A program made the translations under genes and the position numbers. Positions 1 to 8,063 of a stretch of DNA of 25,609 nucleotides are shown here, one piece after another. Source of the DNA: Glaciecola sp. UBA983 (GTDB lineage Bacteria > Pseudomonadota > Gammaproteobacteria > Enterobacterales > Alteromonadaceae); NCBI GenBank assembly GCA_002292215.1, contig DBBN01000087.1:1-25609 (forward strand), in the 5' to 3' direction. The notes beneath the pieces are model-generated. The model was given only the letters and a program-made list of their open reading frames with translations. It ran no database searches and was not told where the DNA came from. Position 1 is the first letter of the stretch. Each line of letters starts with the position of its first letter.

Positions 1-2
1 GT

Positions 3-296
3 ATTGTAAGACGCTGGCGCGTGCTGCATAACCTTGCGCATTTTGGTGTCGAACTCATTAAAGAAGCGCAAATTGACAGCATAGATAGTAAATATGTGCA
101 TTATACTTTCAATGACGAGCAGTGCTGTATCGCATCAGATACCGTAGTGATGGCGACAGGAATTGCGGCTGACCGAAGCTTAGCTGATACTTTAACCCAA
201 GCTGGACATAACGTACAAGTCATCGGTGACAGTCATGCTGTTGGATATATTGAAGGTGCATTAGATACGGGGTATCGAGCAGGTTTGAGCTGCTAG
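3..296 (+). CDS. C-terminal end of an FAD/NAD-dependent flavin oxidoreductase (FadH/BaiCD-like), 5' truncated
   Basis: Only the last 97 or so residues are present; the frame is open to the left edge, so the start lies outside. The segment has VVMATG (end of a Rossmann-type strand), then VIGDSHAVGYIEGAL, the usual end of the FAD-binding half of 2,4-dienoyl-CoA reductase-type NADH:flavin oxidoreductases, in which the GD aspartate contacts FAD ribityl oxygens. Related enzymes (FadH, and BaiCD/BaiH of bile-acid metabolism) reduce C=C bonds conjugated to a carbonyl and combine an Old Yellow Enzyme barrel with this domain. The barrel cannot be seen here, so the substrate is unknown. An unsaturated CoA thioester or enone steroid would fit the neighbourhood, but that is inference. 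Confidence 0.75.
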   Translation: MVRRWRVLHNLAHFGVELIKEAQIDSIDSKYVHYTFNDEQCCIASDTVVMATGIAADRSLADTLTQAGHNVQVIGDSHAVGYIEGALDTGYRAGLSC

Positions 297-335
297 CCAG
301 CTCTAACAATATATACCACAGCATCACGCTATTCC

Positions 336-351
336 AAGGAGACACCCTATA
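336..351 (+). promoter_or_regulatory. Shine-Dalgarno site pointing at a possible ATA start codon
   Basis: AAGGAG (336-341), 7-base spacer, then ATA (349-351) in frame with the AraC-family gene. The first ATG in that frame (373) has no good ribosome site of its own. Confidence 0.45.
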
Positions 352-372
352 CATACCGATACGCGATATATT

Positions 373-1368
373 ATGTGGTTGCTGGACTTTCTTTCTAGTA
401 TTGGCATGGACAGTCAAGCGATTGCTGCTAAAAATGGGATCTATGACACCCAACATTATGGGCACGATACCTTAATTAGTGCACAACAGCATAAAGGTGT
501 GTTACTCGATGCGATGCATGCTTACTCAGGCACTGATTTAGGGTTAACATTAGGCCTACAACGCTCAATTGCGACTCATGACCAGCTTGCATATTTAATG
601 CTCAGTAGTGCCTCTTTACGCGAGGCCAGTAATACCGGATTAAAATATCAAAATTATTCAGGACGATTCTCTGGCAATCTGGTCGTGACAACGTTTAGCG
701 AGATTCAAGCGCAAGGTTGCTATCAAATTAATGCTAGAGACGCGCTTGGTGAACTGCGTTTACTGGCAATTGAGGATATCTTAGCCAATATTGTCACGAC
801 TGCTCGCTGGGTGCTTGGTCAGGCTTTGCCCATCACTAAGCTGCGATGTGATTACCCTGCACCTGCACATGCTGTCCGCTATGAATCTATTTTCCAATGT
901 CCAATTGAATTTGATGCATCCGCCACACAACTATTTTTTAATGCCGAGATCCTAGATAAGCCCTTGCCTCAAGCAAGCCCACAAAGTGTTATGCTATACA
1001 AGAGACTGTGTGAAGAAAAAAGTATCACCCATAGCCATGGCGATATTGCATGGCAGCTTTCGCAAATTATTGTTGAAAACCCGGCCTCACCGCCGTCTTT
1101 GCATGATGCTGCAATCAGATTACATTGTAGCTCCCGCACGTTGAGTCGAAAATTATTGGCACAAGGGTGGCGCTATCAACAGTTAATTGATCAAGTCAAA
1201 GAAATCCATGCCAGACGGCATTTAAGCGATCCTACCTTATCGATTACGCGCATTGGTCAACAGCTTGGATATGCCGACAGTGCTGGTTTTCATCGAGCTT
1301 TCAAAAAATGGACAGGATTTTCTCCACGCGCCTTTCGCCAAGCCTTATTTAATGGCCATATTAGATAA
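373..1368 (+). CDS. AraC-family transcriptional regulator with arabinose-binding-like (PF12625-type) N-terminal domain
   Basis: A 331-residue protein from the first ATG. The N-terminal two thirds resemble the PF12625-type ligand domain of ArgR/OruR-like AraC proteins. The last 90 or so residues hold the double helix-turn-helix: SLHDAAIRLHCSSRTLSRKL, then ITRIGQQLGYADSAGFHRAF and the family signature KKWTGFSPRAFR. It probably controls the class II aldolase and dioxygenase genes downstream; inference from position. The start is uncertain: an AAGGAG site at 336-341 lies 31 bases before the ATG but exactly 7 bases before an in-frame ATA at 349. Starting at 349 adds IHTDTRYI, which looks like the usual first helix of this family, and no ATG, GTG or TTG lies between the upstream stop at 304 and 373. 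So the true start may be a non-canonical ATA. Confidence 0.88.
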   Translation: MWLLDFLSSIGMDSQAIAAKNGIYDTQHYGHDTLISAQQHKGVLLDAMHAYSGTDLGLTLGLQRSIATHDQLAYLMLSSASLREASNTGLKYQNYSGRFSGNLVVTTFSEIQAQGCYQINARDALGELRLLAIEDILANIVTTARWVLGQALPITKLRCDYPAPAHAVRYESIFQCPIEFDASATQLFFNAEILDKPLPQASPQSVMLYKRLCEEKSITHSHGDIAWQLSQIIVENPASPPSLHDAAIRLHCSSRTLSRKLLAQGWRYQQLIDQVKEIHARRHLSDPTLSITRIGQQLGYADSAGFHRAFKKWTGFSPRAFRQALFNGHIR

Positions 1369-1410
1369 TAATTTGGCTAAATAAGACAAGCTTAGTCAAG
1401 ACCTTTTGCG

Positions 1411-1463
1411 TAACATATTAACTAAATGTTAACACTTGGTTAATAATATCTATTTTTTACTAT
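1411..1463 (+). promoter_or_regulatory. Putative promoter/operator region of the class II aldolase-dioxygenase pair
   Basis: The 132-base gap between the AraC gene and the aldolase gene holds a perfect 6-bp inverted repeat, TAACAT (1411-1416) and ATGTTA (1426-1431), followed by further TTAAC-like units (GTTAAC, GGTTAAT). A possible sigma-70 pair is TTGGTT (1436-1441), 16-base spacer, TACTAT (1458-1463). The repeats just upstream could be the binding site of the adjacent AraC-type regulator. This is read by eye only. Confidence 0.35.
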
Positions 1464-1500
1464 CTATCTTCTGCGTTTCTTCAATAAGGTGTCATTTATT

Positions 1501-2271
1501 ATGAAAAAATACGACGGCGTTAACCAAGCAATGCTTGACCGTTTTGCAACTCGACCTGGGCGTAAAGCGTTACTTCCAGAGCTGACTGATAAAGCTCAAG
1601 TAGCACTGATGTGCCGTATGCTTGTACGCGAAGGCTGGGATGATCATATTGCTGGGCACATCACATATCGTTTAGCCAATGGTAATATTTTAACCAACCC
1701 TTGGGAACTTGCGTGGAGTGAATTAACTGCCAGCGATATCGTTACTTTGGATCCATCAGGTAGAGTGATTGACGGCGAATGGAATGTAACTCCTGCAATT
1801 GGTTTGCATTTGCAACTCCACGCAGCTCGACCTGATGCACATGTGGTTATTCATAACCACCCTCACTACAGTGGTATTTGGGCATGCATGCAAAAAGTCC
1901 CCCCAGTCTATGATCAGGCTAGCGCATACTGCGGTGTAGAATTACCACTTTATAACGAATACGACGGAACTTTTGAAGATAAAGCCGTCAGTATTTCAGC
2001 AGTTGAGGCGTTAGGCGATGCTAAATGGGCATTATTAGCTAATCATGGCTCATTAGTCGTGGGTAAAGATTTGCGCCAAGCACATCTTCGCGCCATTACC
2101 TTAGAGTGGCGCAGCAAACGTGCTTATCAAGTTGAGTTAGGCGGAGGCGGCACCCCATTAAGCACCGAAGAAGTAAATAAAGTGTCTATTGCAGATGACA
2201 ATGGATTTCCGTTCATATGGGAAGCGATGGCCCGCAAAGAACTGCGTCTTGATCCTACCCTAGTTGATTAA
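1501..2271 (+). CDS. Class II aldolase/adducin-family protein
   Basis: A 256-residue protein from ATG 1501, chosen over GTG 1489 because the AAGG at about 1485-1488 is well placed for the ATG. The metal-binding histidines of the family are visible: H118 and H120 in VIHNHPH and H182 in ANHGSLVVG. The RPDAHVVIHNH block is typical. L-fuculose-phosphate aldolase has a Glu two residues into SSEWRFH that acts as the catalytic acid; here the segment reads TPAIGLH, with Ala at that place. Sugar-phosphate aldolase activity is therefore unlikely. Many uncharacterised proteobacterial members lack the same Glu. It is followed 37 bases later by a dioxygenase gene and is probably co-transcribed with it. 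The substrate is unknown; cleavage or decarboxylation of an oxidised intermediate is possible. Confidence 0.85.
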   Translation: MKKYDGVNQAMLDRFATRPGRKALLPELTDKAQVALMCRMLVREGWDDHIAGHITYRLANGNILTNPWELAWSELTASDIVTLDPSGRVIDGEWNVTPAIGLHLQLHAARPDAHVVIHNHPHYSGIWACMQKVPPVYDQASAYCGVELPLYNEYDGTFEDKAVSISAVEALGDAKWALLANHGSLVVGKDLRQAHLRAITLEWRSKRAYQVELGGGGTPLSTEEVNKVSIADDNGFPFIWEAMARKELRLDPTLVD

Positions 2272-2308
2272 TAGACGATTAAATTATTGTTATAAAAAGG
2301 AATAAACT

Positions 2309-3235
2309 ATGTCACTTACCGTTACCCCTCTTGATAATGTTGGTGTTGAAGTGTCAGGTTTTGACATTAATGCGCCTATGACTGACGCAATGAAAGCTGA
2401 ATTAAAGGCGTTGTGGTACGAGCATGCTATCTTGGTATTTCGAGATCAGGATGTGACCCCCGAAAAACAAATAGAATTCAGTCGGATCTTTGGCTCCTTG
2501 GAACTACATCCTCTAAAGGTAACGCAAAACGACGAGCATCCAGAATTATTTGAGCTGAAAAATGGCGGACCTATGGATAAATTCCAAACGGCATTTTATA
2601 ACGGTAAAGAAATAGTCGGCCGCTTGGATTGGCATATGGATTTGCACTATACCGCTAGACCTAATCATGGTGCACTACTGCGTGCAGTCGTCGTGGCTGA
2701 AGAAGACGGTCTAACTGGGTTTGGTGACTTAGCCAAAGCGTACGATGCACTTGATGATGAGACTAAAGCAATACTTGAGAAACTAGAGGTGGTGTATAGC
2801 TTTAGTATGCAGCGTCGACACATGCGTTATGTTAATTTGGATGGCTATGAGCCTGGGCCGAATAGCCCAATGAAACCCACTGACATCGGTTTCCCTGATT
2901 TTCCTGATGCAGCCTATCCTGCGGTTGTCACGCACCCTATCAGCGGACGAAAAGTCCTTGAAGTGGTTGAGCAATTTTTGGACCGAGTCGTCACACCACA
3001 ACAGTTTGGTGTATCAAACGATGAGTCCATTGAATTACTAAAGCGCCTAATTAAGCATGCGACTCAACCACAATTCACCTATTTTCACCAATGGCGAACA
3101 GGCGATATGGTTCTGTGGGATAATTGGCGTGCTATGCACTGTACAACCGGCACCAAAGTTGGAGTTAATCGAGTTATCAACCGTACCACGATCAAGGGTG
3201 ATGTGACGCTTGGCCGAGTTTTAAAAACAGAATAA
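2309..3235 (+). CDS. TauD/TfdA-family Fe(II)/2-oxoglutarate-dependent dioxygenase
   Basis: A 308-residue protein with an AAAGGAA ribosome site 8 bases before its ATG. The iron triad is visible: H109 and D111 in WHMDLHY and H277 in NWRAMHC, with R288/R292 in NRVINRTT placed to bind the 2-oxoglutarate carboxylate. The length is usual for the family. Members hydroxylate unactivated carbons, often so that a heteroatom or side group then leaves (taurine, 2,4-D, alkyl sulfates). The co-oriented class II aldolase directly upstream suggests a two-step unit, hydroxylation then C-C cleavage, but the substrate cannot be told from the sequence. Confidence 0.9.
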   Translation: MSLTVTPLDNVGVEVSGFDINAPMTDAMKAELKALWYEHAILVFRDQDVTPEKQIEFSRIFGSLELHPLKVTQNDEHPELFELKNGGPMDKFQTAFYNGKEIVGRLDWHMDLHYTARPNHGALLRAVVVAEEDGLTGFGDLAKAYDALDDETKAILEKLEVVYSFSMQRRHMRYVNLDGYEPGPNSPMKPTDIGFPDFPDAAYPAVVTHPISGRKVLEVVEQFLDRVVTPQQFGVSNDESIELLKRLIKHATQPQFTYFHQWRTGDMVLWDNWRAMHCTTGTKVGVNRVINRTTIKGDVTLGRVLKTE

Positions 3236-3263
3236 TCAATCTATTCACTTATAGCGATAATAG

Positions 3264-3300
3264 ATAAAAAACCGACGACATTATTTTAATGACGTCGGTT
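3264..3300 (-). terminator. Rho-independent terminator of the minus-strand operon
   Basis: Arms AACCGACG-A-CAT (3270-3281) and ATG-A-CGTCGGTT (3289-3300) pair except at one position, with a 7-base loop. On the minus strand the stem is followed by a T-run (complement of 3264-3269), so it fits termination of the eight-gene operon whose last stop is at 3358. On the plus strand no T-run follows, but the hairpin may still slow transcripts leaving the dioxygenase gene. Confidence 0.7.
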
Positions 3301-3357
3301 CGTTGAGAGTGATTAGCTGGATTTTTCGATTCATTGTTTCGGCTAGCCAGTTTACTG

Positions 3358-4479
3358 CTATCCCTTTAACGTCATATAACGCGCTTGATGAAAATCCGCA
3401 TCACCTAACAGCATTTGCGCTACACGAATACGTTTGAGGTAAAGGCCAATATCCAGCTCATCGGTCACTGCAATACCGCCGTGCATTTGGATCGCTTCAC
3501 TTGTAATCAAATCAGCCACTTTAGATAGTTTCCATTTTGCTAAACTAACACTTAACGCTAGATTCTCTGGATCAGTGTCTGCTGTAGAGAGTGCCGACAT
3601 GACACATGATTGTGCGAGTTCTAATTCAACAAAACAACGCGCAGCTCGATGTTGTAATGCTTGGAATGTTCCAATTTTCACACCAAATTGCTCACGAGTT
3701 TTTAAATATTCAATGGTCATCGCAAACAAGGCTTTAACCGCGCCCAGTAATTCACAGCTTAGACATAATCGTCCTAAATCTAACGCGAAGTCGAGTGCGT
3801 TAGCTGAGGACCATGATTCCACTGATTGCCCTAAAAGCGCATCGACGGGTAACTGTACATTGTCAAAACACAGCGTTGCATAGTTACGAGAATCAATTAA
3901 CCTCGTTGCTTTGACTTTCACATCTGCACTAAAAGGAACAACAAATAAATTCACTGCATTGTCATATTGCGCTGCAACTAGCCATGCATCCGGACTCACA
4001 CCATCGATCACAATGGCTTTTTCACCCGAAAGAATATAACCGTTAGTATTGGCAACAGCAGTACAACTTATCGTGCTAGGGTTATGTCTAGCTTGTTCAT
4101 CAATGGCTAAAGCTAAGCGTTTTTCTCCATTTATAACGCCATCGAGCCATGTTAATTGCTGCTGATTGGCTAAATGCTGCAAAACTGTACCACTGAGTAC
4201 TACCGATGAGAGCATAGGTGATGCTGTGAGGTGCTTGCCCATGCTTTCAAATACAGCGCCTAACCCTTTATAGCTAAATGCTAAGCCACCTAGTTCTTCA
4301 GGGAAGGTAATTGCTGTCCAACCCAACTCAGACATTTGCTGCCAAATCAGTTTATCGTAACCGGTAACTGATTTGTTATCCCGCAGAGCTCGTTGTGCTG
4401 CAACCGGACTTTTCGATGACAAAAATTCTTCCGCCGTATCTGCTAACATTCTATCGTCTTCAGTGTAAACCATGCTCAT
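3358..4479 (-). CDS. Acyl-CoA dehydrogenase, small/FAD-motif subunit of a ChsE-type heteromer
   Basis: A 373-residue protein, last gene of the operon. It keeps the FAD-binding motifs REQFG (262-266) with GTFQALQHRAA, and QMHGG (331-335). It lacks a catalytic Glu: the isovaleryl-CoA-dehydrogenase-type position reads LDLGRLCL, and the usual YEGT near the C-terminus is replaced by LLGDADF. This is the pattern of the non-catalytic partner in the alpha2beta2 acyl-CoA dehydrogenases of steroid side-chain degradation. Its ATG overlaps the stop of the upstream large subunit by four bases (ATGA), which supports coupled translation and a stoichiometric complex. Inferred role: first dehydrogenation of a steroid-type side-chain CoA ester, different from the other two pairs. 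Confidence 0.88.
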   Translation of the reverse strand: MSMVYTEDDRMLADTAEEFLSSKSPVAAQRALRDNKSVTGYDKLIWQQMSELGWTAITFPEELGGLAFSYKGLGAVFESMGKHLTASPMLSSVVLSGTVLQHLANQQQLTWLDGVINGEKRLALAIDEQARHNPSTISCTAVANTNGYILSGEKAIVIDGVSPDAWLVAAQYDNAVNLFVVPFSADVKVKATRLIDSRNYATLCFDNVQLPVDALLGQSVESWSSANALDFALDLGRLCLSCELLGAVKALFAMTIEYLKTREQFGVKIGTFQALQHRAARCFVELELAQSCVMSALSTADTDPENLALSVSLAKWKLSKVADLITSEAIQMHGGIAVTDELDIGLYLKRIRVAQMLLGDADFHQARYMTLKG

Positions 4480-5678
4480 GTACTAACTCCTTTATTTTCT
4501 GGCAGTTGCAGAACACGTTTTGCAATCACGTTAAGTTGCACTTCAGATGAACCGCCCGCAATTGTTTGGGAAAAGCTGTTAAGCCAAGCGCGATTAATCG
4601 CCTGCTCTTGTGTTGTGAAGCTGTCATCTTCCCAACCTAAAGCACGATAGCCCATCGCATCAAGCAATATCTCAAATTTGACAATTTCTTGCTCAGTATG
4701 AACCAGCTTCATAATCGACATCAAGCCAAAGCAGTTTTGTCCAGCCTGCATTTCTTGGGTTAACCGCTGAACAGTTAAATGATAAGCGTGCTCCTCCATA
4801 TCAGCTGCATGCGCTTTATGCAGTAGTGAAGTTTCACTAGCGCTGTGCGGCGTGGGGAGATAATCCTGTACTAAAGACATCAAATCAAAATGAGTGGGTA
4901 GCTGAAATTCACCAAACTTAGACATGGCACTTCGTTCATGTTGTAACAGCTCTTTGGCCAGTTTCCAGCCGTGGTTGATTTCACCAATAAGGTTTTCTTT
5001 AGGCACTCGCACATTATCAAAAAAGACTTCACAAAATGAAGACTTACCACTGATGAGATCAATTGGCGCAGTTTTTACGCCATCACTGCGCATGTCCAGT
5101 AACAATAAGCTAATGCCTTGGTGTTTTGGCGCTTTTGGATCAGTACGAACTAGTGCATACATCCAATCTGATTTATCACCGTAAGAGGTCCAAATTTTAC
5201 TGCCATTAACTAAATAATGATCTCCCATGTCCACAGCACTAGTACGTAAACTTGCTAAGTCTGAACCAGCATTTGGCTCACTAAAACCTTGACACCAACG
5301 TACTTCTCCACGTGCCATAGGCTTAAGAAATTGTTGTTTTTGTGCTTCACTACCGTGTTCTAATAACACCGGACCTAACATCCAAATACCCAGATTAATT
5401 TGCGGTGGACGGCATTTAAGCTTACGCATTTCACTTTCAAGAATACTATTTTCTTTAGGGCTTAAGCCGGCACCACCATATTCTGCTGACCAGGTTGGAC
5501 AAAACCAGTTTTTATCTCGCATGCGTTCAAACCACAGACGCTGGTCATCAAAGGTAAAGTTAACGCTACTCCCTCCCCAAATAAGTTCACCATCGGGAGT
5601 GGGTGTCCGCAGTGACATTGGGCAATTAGCCTCTAGCCACTGGCGGGTTTCTGTCTGAAATTGTTCCAAATCAATCAT
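4476..5678 (-). CDS. Acyl-CoA dehydrogenase, large/catalytic subunit of a ChsE-type heteromer
   Basis: A 400-residue protein with ribosome site TAGGAGA 6 to 7 bases before its ATG. It has the acyl-CoA dehydrogenase middle-domain motif QGFSEPNAGSDLASL (130-144), the WTS segment (163-165) and, near the C-terminus, GGSSEVQLNVIAKRVL. The probable catalytic base is E248 in LLQHERSAM, the position used by isovaleryl-CoA dehydrogenase and FadE29-type subunits. The REQFG FAD motif is absent, so it needs the small subunit encoded by the overlapping next gene (3358-4479). It lies 12 bases after the stop of the gene at 5691-6860. Substrate identity is inferred from context only. Confidence 0.88.
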   Translation of the reverse strand: MIDLEQFQTETRQWLEANCPMSLRTPTPDGELIWGGSSVNFTFDDQRLWFERMRDKNWFCPTWSAEYGGAGLSPKENSILESEMRKLKCRPPQINLGIWMLGPVLLEHGSEAQKQQFLKPMARGEVRWCQGFSEPNAGSDLASLRTSAVDMGDHYLVNGSKIWTSYGDKSDWMYALVRTDPKAPKHQGISLLLLDMRSDGVKTAPIDLISGKSSFCEVFFDNVRVPKENLIGEINHGWKLAKELLQHERSAMSKFGEFQLPTHFDLMSLVQDYLPTPHSASETSLLHKAHAADMEEHAYHLTVQRLTQEMQAGQNCFGLMSIMKLVHTEQEIVKFEILLDAMGYRALGWEDDSFTTQEQAINRAWLNSFSQTIAGGSSEVQLNVIAKRVLQLPENKGVST

Positions 5679-5690
5679 TAATATCTCCTA

Positions 5691-6860
5691 CTAGCGTACG
5701 GCTCTTGGCATATTAATACCAAATTGTGCGATCAATTCACGCTGTATTTCGTTAGTACCGCCACCAAAGGTCAGTGTGACCGATGCACGGACTTCATACT
5801 CTAACTCACCTAACAAAAATGAGGCTGCAGAATCACCTTTAACCATGCCGTTTAAGCCAACAATATCAATCAGTTTCCGTAATATATCAATTGCACACTC
5901 TGAACCATACACTTTCGTAATTGACGCCAGCGCAATGTCCATATGACCAGCTTCTAAATCAGCCGCAATACGAAAGTTAATTAAGCGCATTGCTTCAAGC
6001 TTGGCATAACATTCAGCTAACGCCGAACTGACCCATTGGTTATCACTTGCACGTTTGCCATGTACATCTGGGGTATTAGCCCATAAATATACACGAGTAA
6101 ACAAGCTAACGACTTTATCCGACCATGAGCCAAGACCTAAACGTTCATGGTTAAGCTGAGCTGTAATTAGATTCCAGCCACGATTAAGCTCGCCTACTAA
6201 CATGTCTTTGGGTACCTTTACGTTATCGTAATAAGTCGCCGCTGTTGGGTTAGAGCACGTAGGAATCACGGTACTACTAAAACCTTCACTTTGCGTATCG
6301 AGGATCATAATTGATACCCCTTTATGACGCGGAAGATCTGGATCAGTACGCGCCGCTAACCAAATATAATCAGCTGAATCGGCACCTGAAGTCCATAATT
6401 TATTGCCGTTCACAATAAAATTATCGCCTTCTAGTGTTGCTTTAGTCTTGAGTGTCGCCAAATCAGAACCTGCATTTGGCTCTGAATAACCAATCGCAAA
6501 ATGAATATCACCACTGGCAATACCGGGCAAAAACATGTCTTTTTGTAATTGCGTCCCTGACTCCATTAATGCAGGGCCTACTGTGCTGATAGTCACAAAT
6601 GGTAATGGTGCACCAGCAATATTGGCTTCTTCAAAAAAGATTAACTGCTCAGTCGCTTGGTAACCTTGGCCACCGTGCTCTTTAGGCCAACCAACGGCAA
6701 GCCAGCCGTCTTTACCCATCTGCTTGACAACTTTACGAAATGTATCGCCGCCCTCTTCGCCTCTAAGTGCTAATCGCAGTTCAGGCGTCATTAATTGTGT
6801 AAAATAATCTCTTATTTCTAGGCGCAAGGCCCTTTGTTCTGGTGTTAAATCAATGAACAT
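5691..6860 (-). CDS. Acyl-CoA dehydrogenase, large/catalytic subunit (FadE29/ChsE1-like)
   Basis: A 389-residue protein with ribosome site AAGGAGT just before its ATG. Motifs are YSEPNAGSDLATLKT (125-139), NGNKLWTS (151-158), NHERLGLGSW (237-246) with the probable catalytic base E239, and the C-terminal LTFGGGTNEIQREL ending in NMPR. No REQFG motif is present. Its C-terminus closely resembles the partial large subunit at the right edge (25313-25609). Its likely partner is the small ACAD at 8470-9603, because that protein resembles the partner (24207-25313) of the right-edge subunit. The two genes are separated in the operon by the ChsH1-like and Ltp2-like genes. Inferred reaction: dehydrogenation of the last three-carbon side chain. 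Confidence 0.87.
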   Translation of the reverse strand: MFIDLTPEQRALRLEIRDYFTQLMTPELRLALRGEEGGDTFRKVVKQMGKDGWLAVGWPKEHGGQGYQATEQLIFFEEANIAGAPLPFVTISTVGPALMESGTQLQKDMFLPGIASGDIHFAIGYSEPNAGSDLATLKTKATLEGDNFIVNGNKLWTSGADSADYIWLAARTDPDLPRHKGVSIMILDTQSEGFSSTVIPTCSNPTAATYYDNVKVPKDMLVGELNRGWNLITAQLNHERLGLGSWSDKVVSLFTRVYLWANTPDVHGKRASDNQWVSSALAECYAKLEAMRLINFRIAADLEAGHMDIALASITKVYGSECAIDILRKLIDIVGLNGMVKGDSAASFLLGELEYEVRASVTLTFGGGTNEIQRELIAQFGINMPRAVR

Positions 6861-6870
6861 AGTTTACTCC

Positions 6871-8046
6871 TTAATCGCTACCTAAAATTAAACCGCTAGT
6901 TGGGACGCCTGTTCCAGCTGTGACCAAAACGTTTTCAACATTATCTACTTGGTTAACTGCGGTACCACGTACTTGACGAACCGCCTCAGCGACGCCATTC
7001 ATTCCATGGATATAGGCTTCGCCTAATTGTCCACCATGCGTGTTAATGGGTAATTTACCACCACGGGCATGATGACCAGCACGAATAAATTCTTTAGCTT
7101 CTCCTCGTTCCACAAAACCAAATTCCTCAAGTTGTGGTAAGACAAAAGGCGTAAAATGATCATAAATAATCGCAGTTTGAAAATCGTCAGGACCAAGTCC
7201 CGATTGTGCATATAGCTCTTTAGCAACAACTCCCATTTCAGGTAGACCGGTAATATCGTCTCTGTAATACGACGTCATTATCTGCTGACCTTCAGCTATA
7301 CCTTGGGATCCTGCTTTTATTACAACTGGTTTTTGTTTGAAATCTTTGGCTCGATCAACACTTGTAATAACCATGGCCACCGCACCATCTGATTCTTGAC
7401 AACAATCAAGTAAATGTAATGGTTCACAAATCCATTTTGACGCTTGATGATCGGCTAAAGTAATTGGTTTTTCATAGAAAAATGCAGCAGGATTGGTCGC
7501 AGCAAAATCACGCGCCGCAACGGCTATCTTGCCAAAATCTTCGGATGTTGCACCATATTCGTGCATATAACGTTGTGCGAACATGCCAACCCAACTAGCC
7601 GGAGTATGAAAGCCATGCGGCATATACCAACCGTAATTAGTATTTTCAAAAATTGGCGTTGAACCAAAACCATATGTACCTGTACCAAATCGATACCATG
7701 AACGTTCATTCATCGCCCGATAGACCACGACGGTTTTGGCCACGCCACTTGCGACTGCCATCGCAGCATGCATGATAGGTGCACAAGCCGCACCGCCCCC
7801 ATGAGGGACTTGCGAAAAGAATTTAACTTCTTTACAGCCTAACAAACGGGCAATTTCATACTCAGGGACTTTATCAACAGAGTAACTACTAAAGCCATCA
7901 ACTTCACTTGGATCGATGCCGGCATCTTCTAATGCAGCTAAGGTCGCTTCCATAGCAAGGCGTAATTCAGTGCGTCCGGAGTTTTTTGAAAATTCTGTGG
8001 CACCTAGGCCAACAATGGCAGCTTTGCCACTGATTGATTCATTCAT
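6871..8046 (-). CDS. ltp2: Ltp2-like thiolase-fold aldolase (steroid side-chain cleavage type)
   Basis: A 391-residue lipid-transfer/thiolase-superfamily protein, start supported by AGGAGA 9 bases upstream. The thiolase nucleophile position (in VPHGGGAACAP) is Gly84 rather than Cys, and the second catalytic Cys near the C-terminus is absent (VTAGTGVPTSG). Instead it has Y295 in IIYDHF and Y345 in GGQLGEAYIHGMN, where thiolases have oxyanion-hole residues; Ltp2 aldolases are known to use tyrosines in this role. Ltp2 works in complex with the DUF35 domain of ChsH2 and cleaves a beta-hydroxyacyl-CoA with a tertiary alcohol, releasing propionyl-CoA and leaving a ring ketone. ChsH1- and ChsH2-like genes in the same operon support this. 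The exact ring substrate is inferred. Confidence 0.88.
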   Translation of the reverse strand: MNESISGKAAIVGLGATEFSKNSGRTELRLAMEATLAALEDAGIDPSEVDGFSSYSVDKVPEYEIARLLGCKEVKFFSQVPHGGGAACAPIMHAAMAVASGVAKTVVVYRAMNERSWYRFGTGTYGFGSTPIFENTNYGWYMPHGFHTPASWVGMFAQRYMHEYGATSEDFGKIAVAARDFAATNPAAFFYEKPITLADHQASKWICEPLHLLDCCQESDGAVAMVITSVDRAKDFKQKPVVIKAGSQGIAEGQQIMTSYYRDDITGLPEMGVVAKELYAQSGLGPDDFQTAIIYDHFTPFVLPQLEEFGFVERGEAKEFIRAGHHARGGKLPINTHGGQLGEAYIHGMNGVAEAVRQVRGTAVNQVDNVENVLVTAGTGVPTSGLILGSD

Positions 8047-8063
8047 TTTTTATCTCTCCTAGG

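Noticed and set aside
1391..1410. TTAGTCAAGACC as a fourth copy of the regulon palindrome upstream of the class II aldolase gene
   Set aside because: The half-sites are similar (AGTC and GACC) but the spacing is too short and the right arm lacks GACG; it does not fit the consensus.
4880..5184. Open frames opposite or offset inside the ACAD genes, and similar long frames elsewhere
   Set aside because: They lack ribosome sites and family features and lie inside well-supported genes; they are shadows of the real reading frames.
6871..8046. Acetyl-CoA acetyltransferase (true thiolase)
   Set aside because: The catalytic cysteines are missing and the GEAYIHG and YDHF motifs match the Ltp2 aldolase type.
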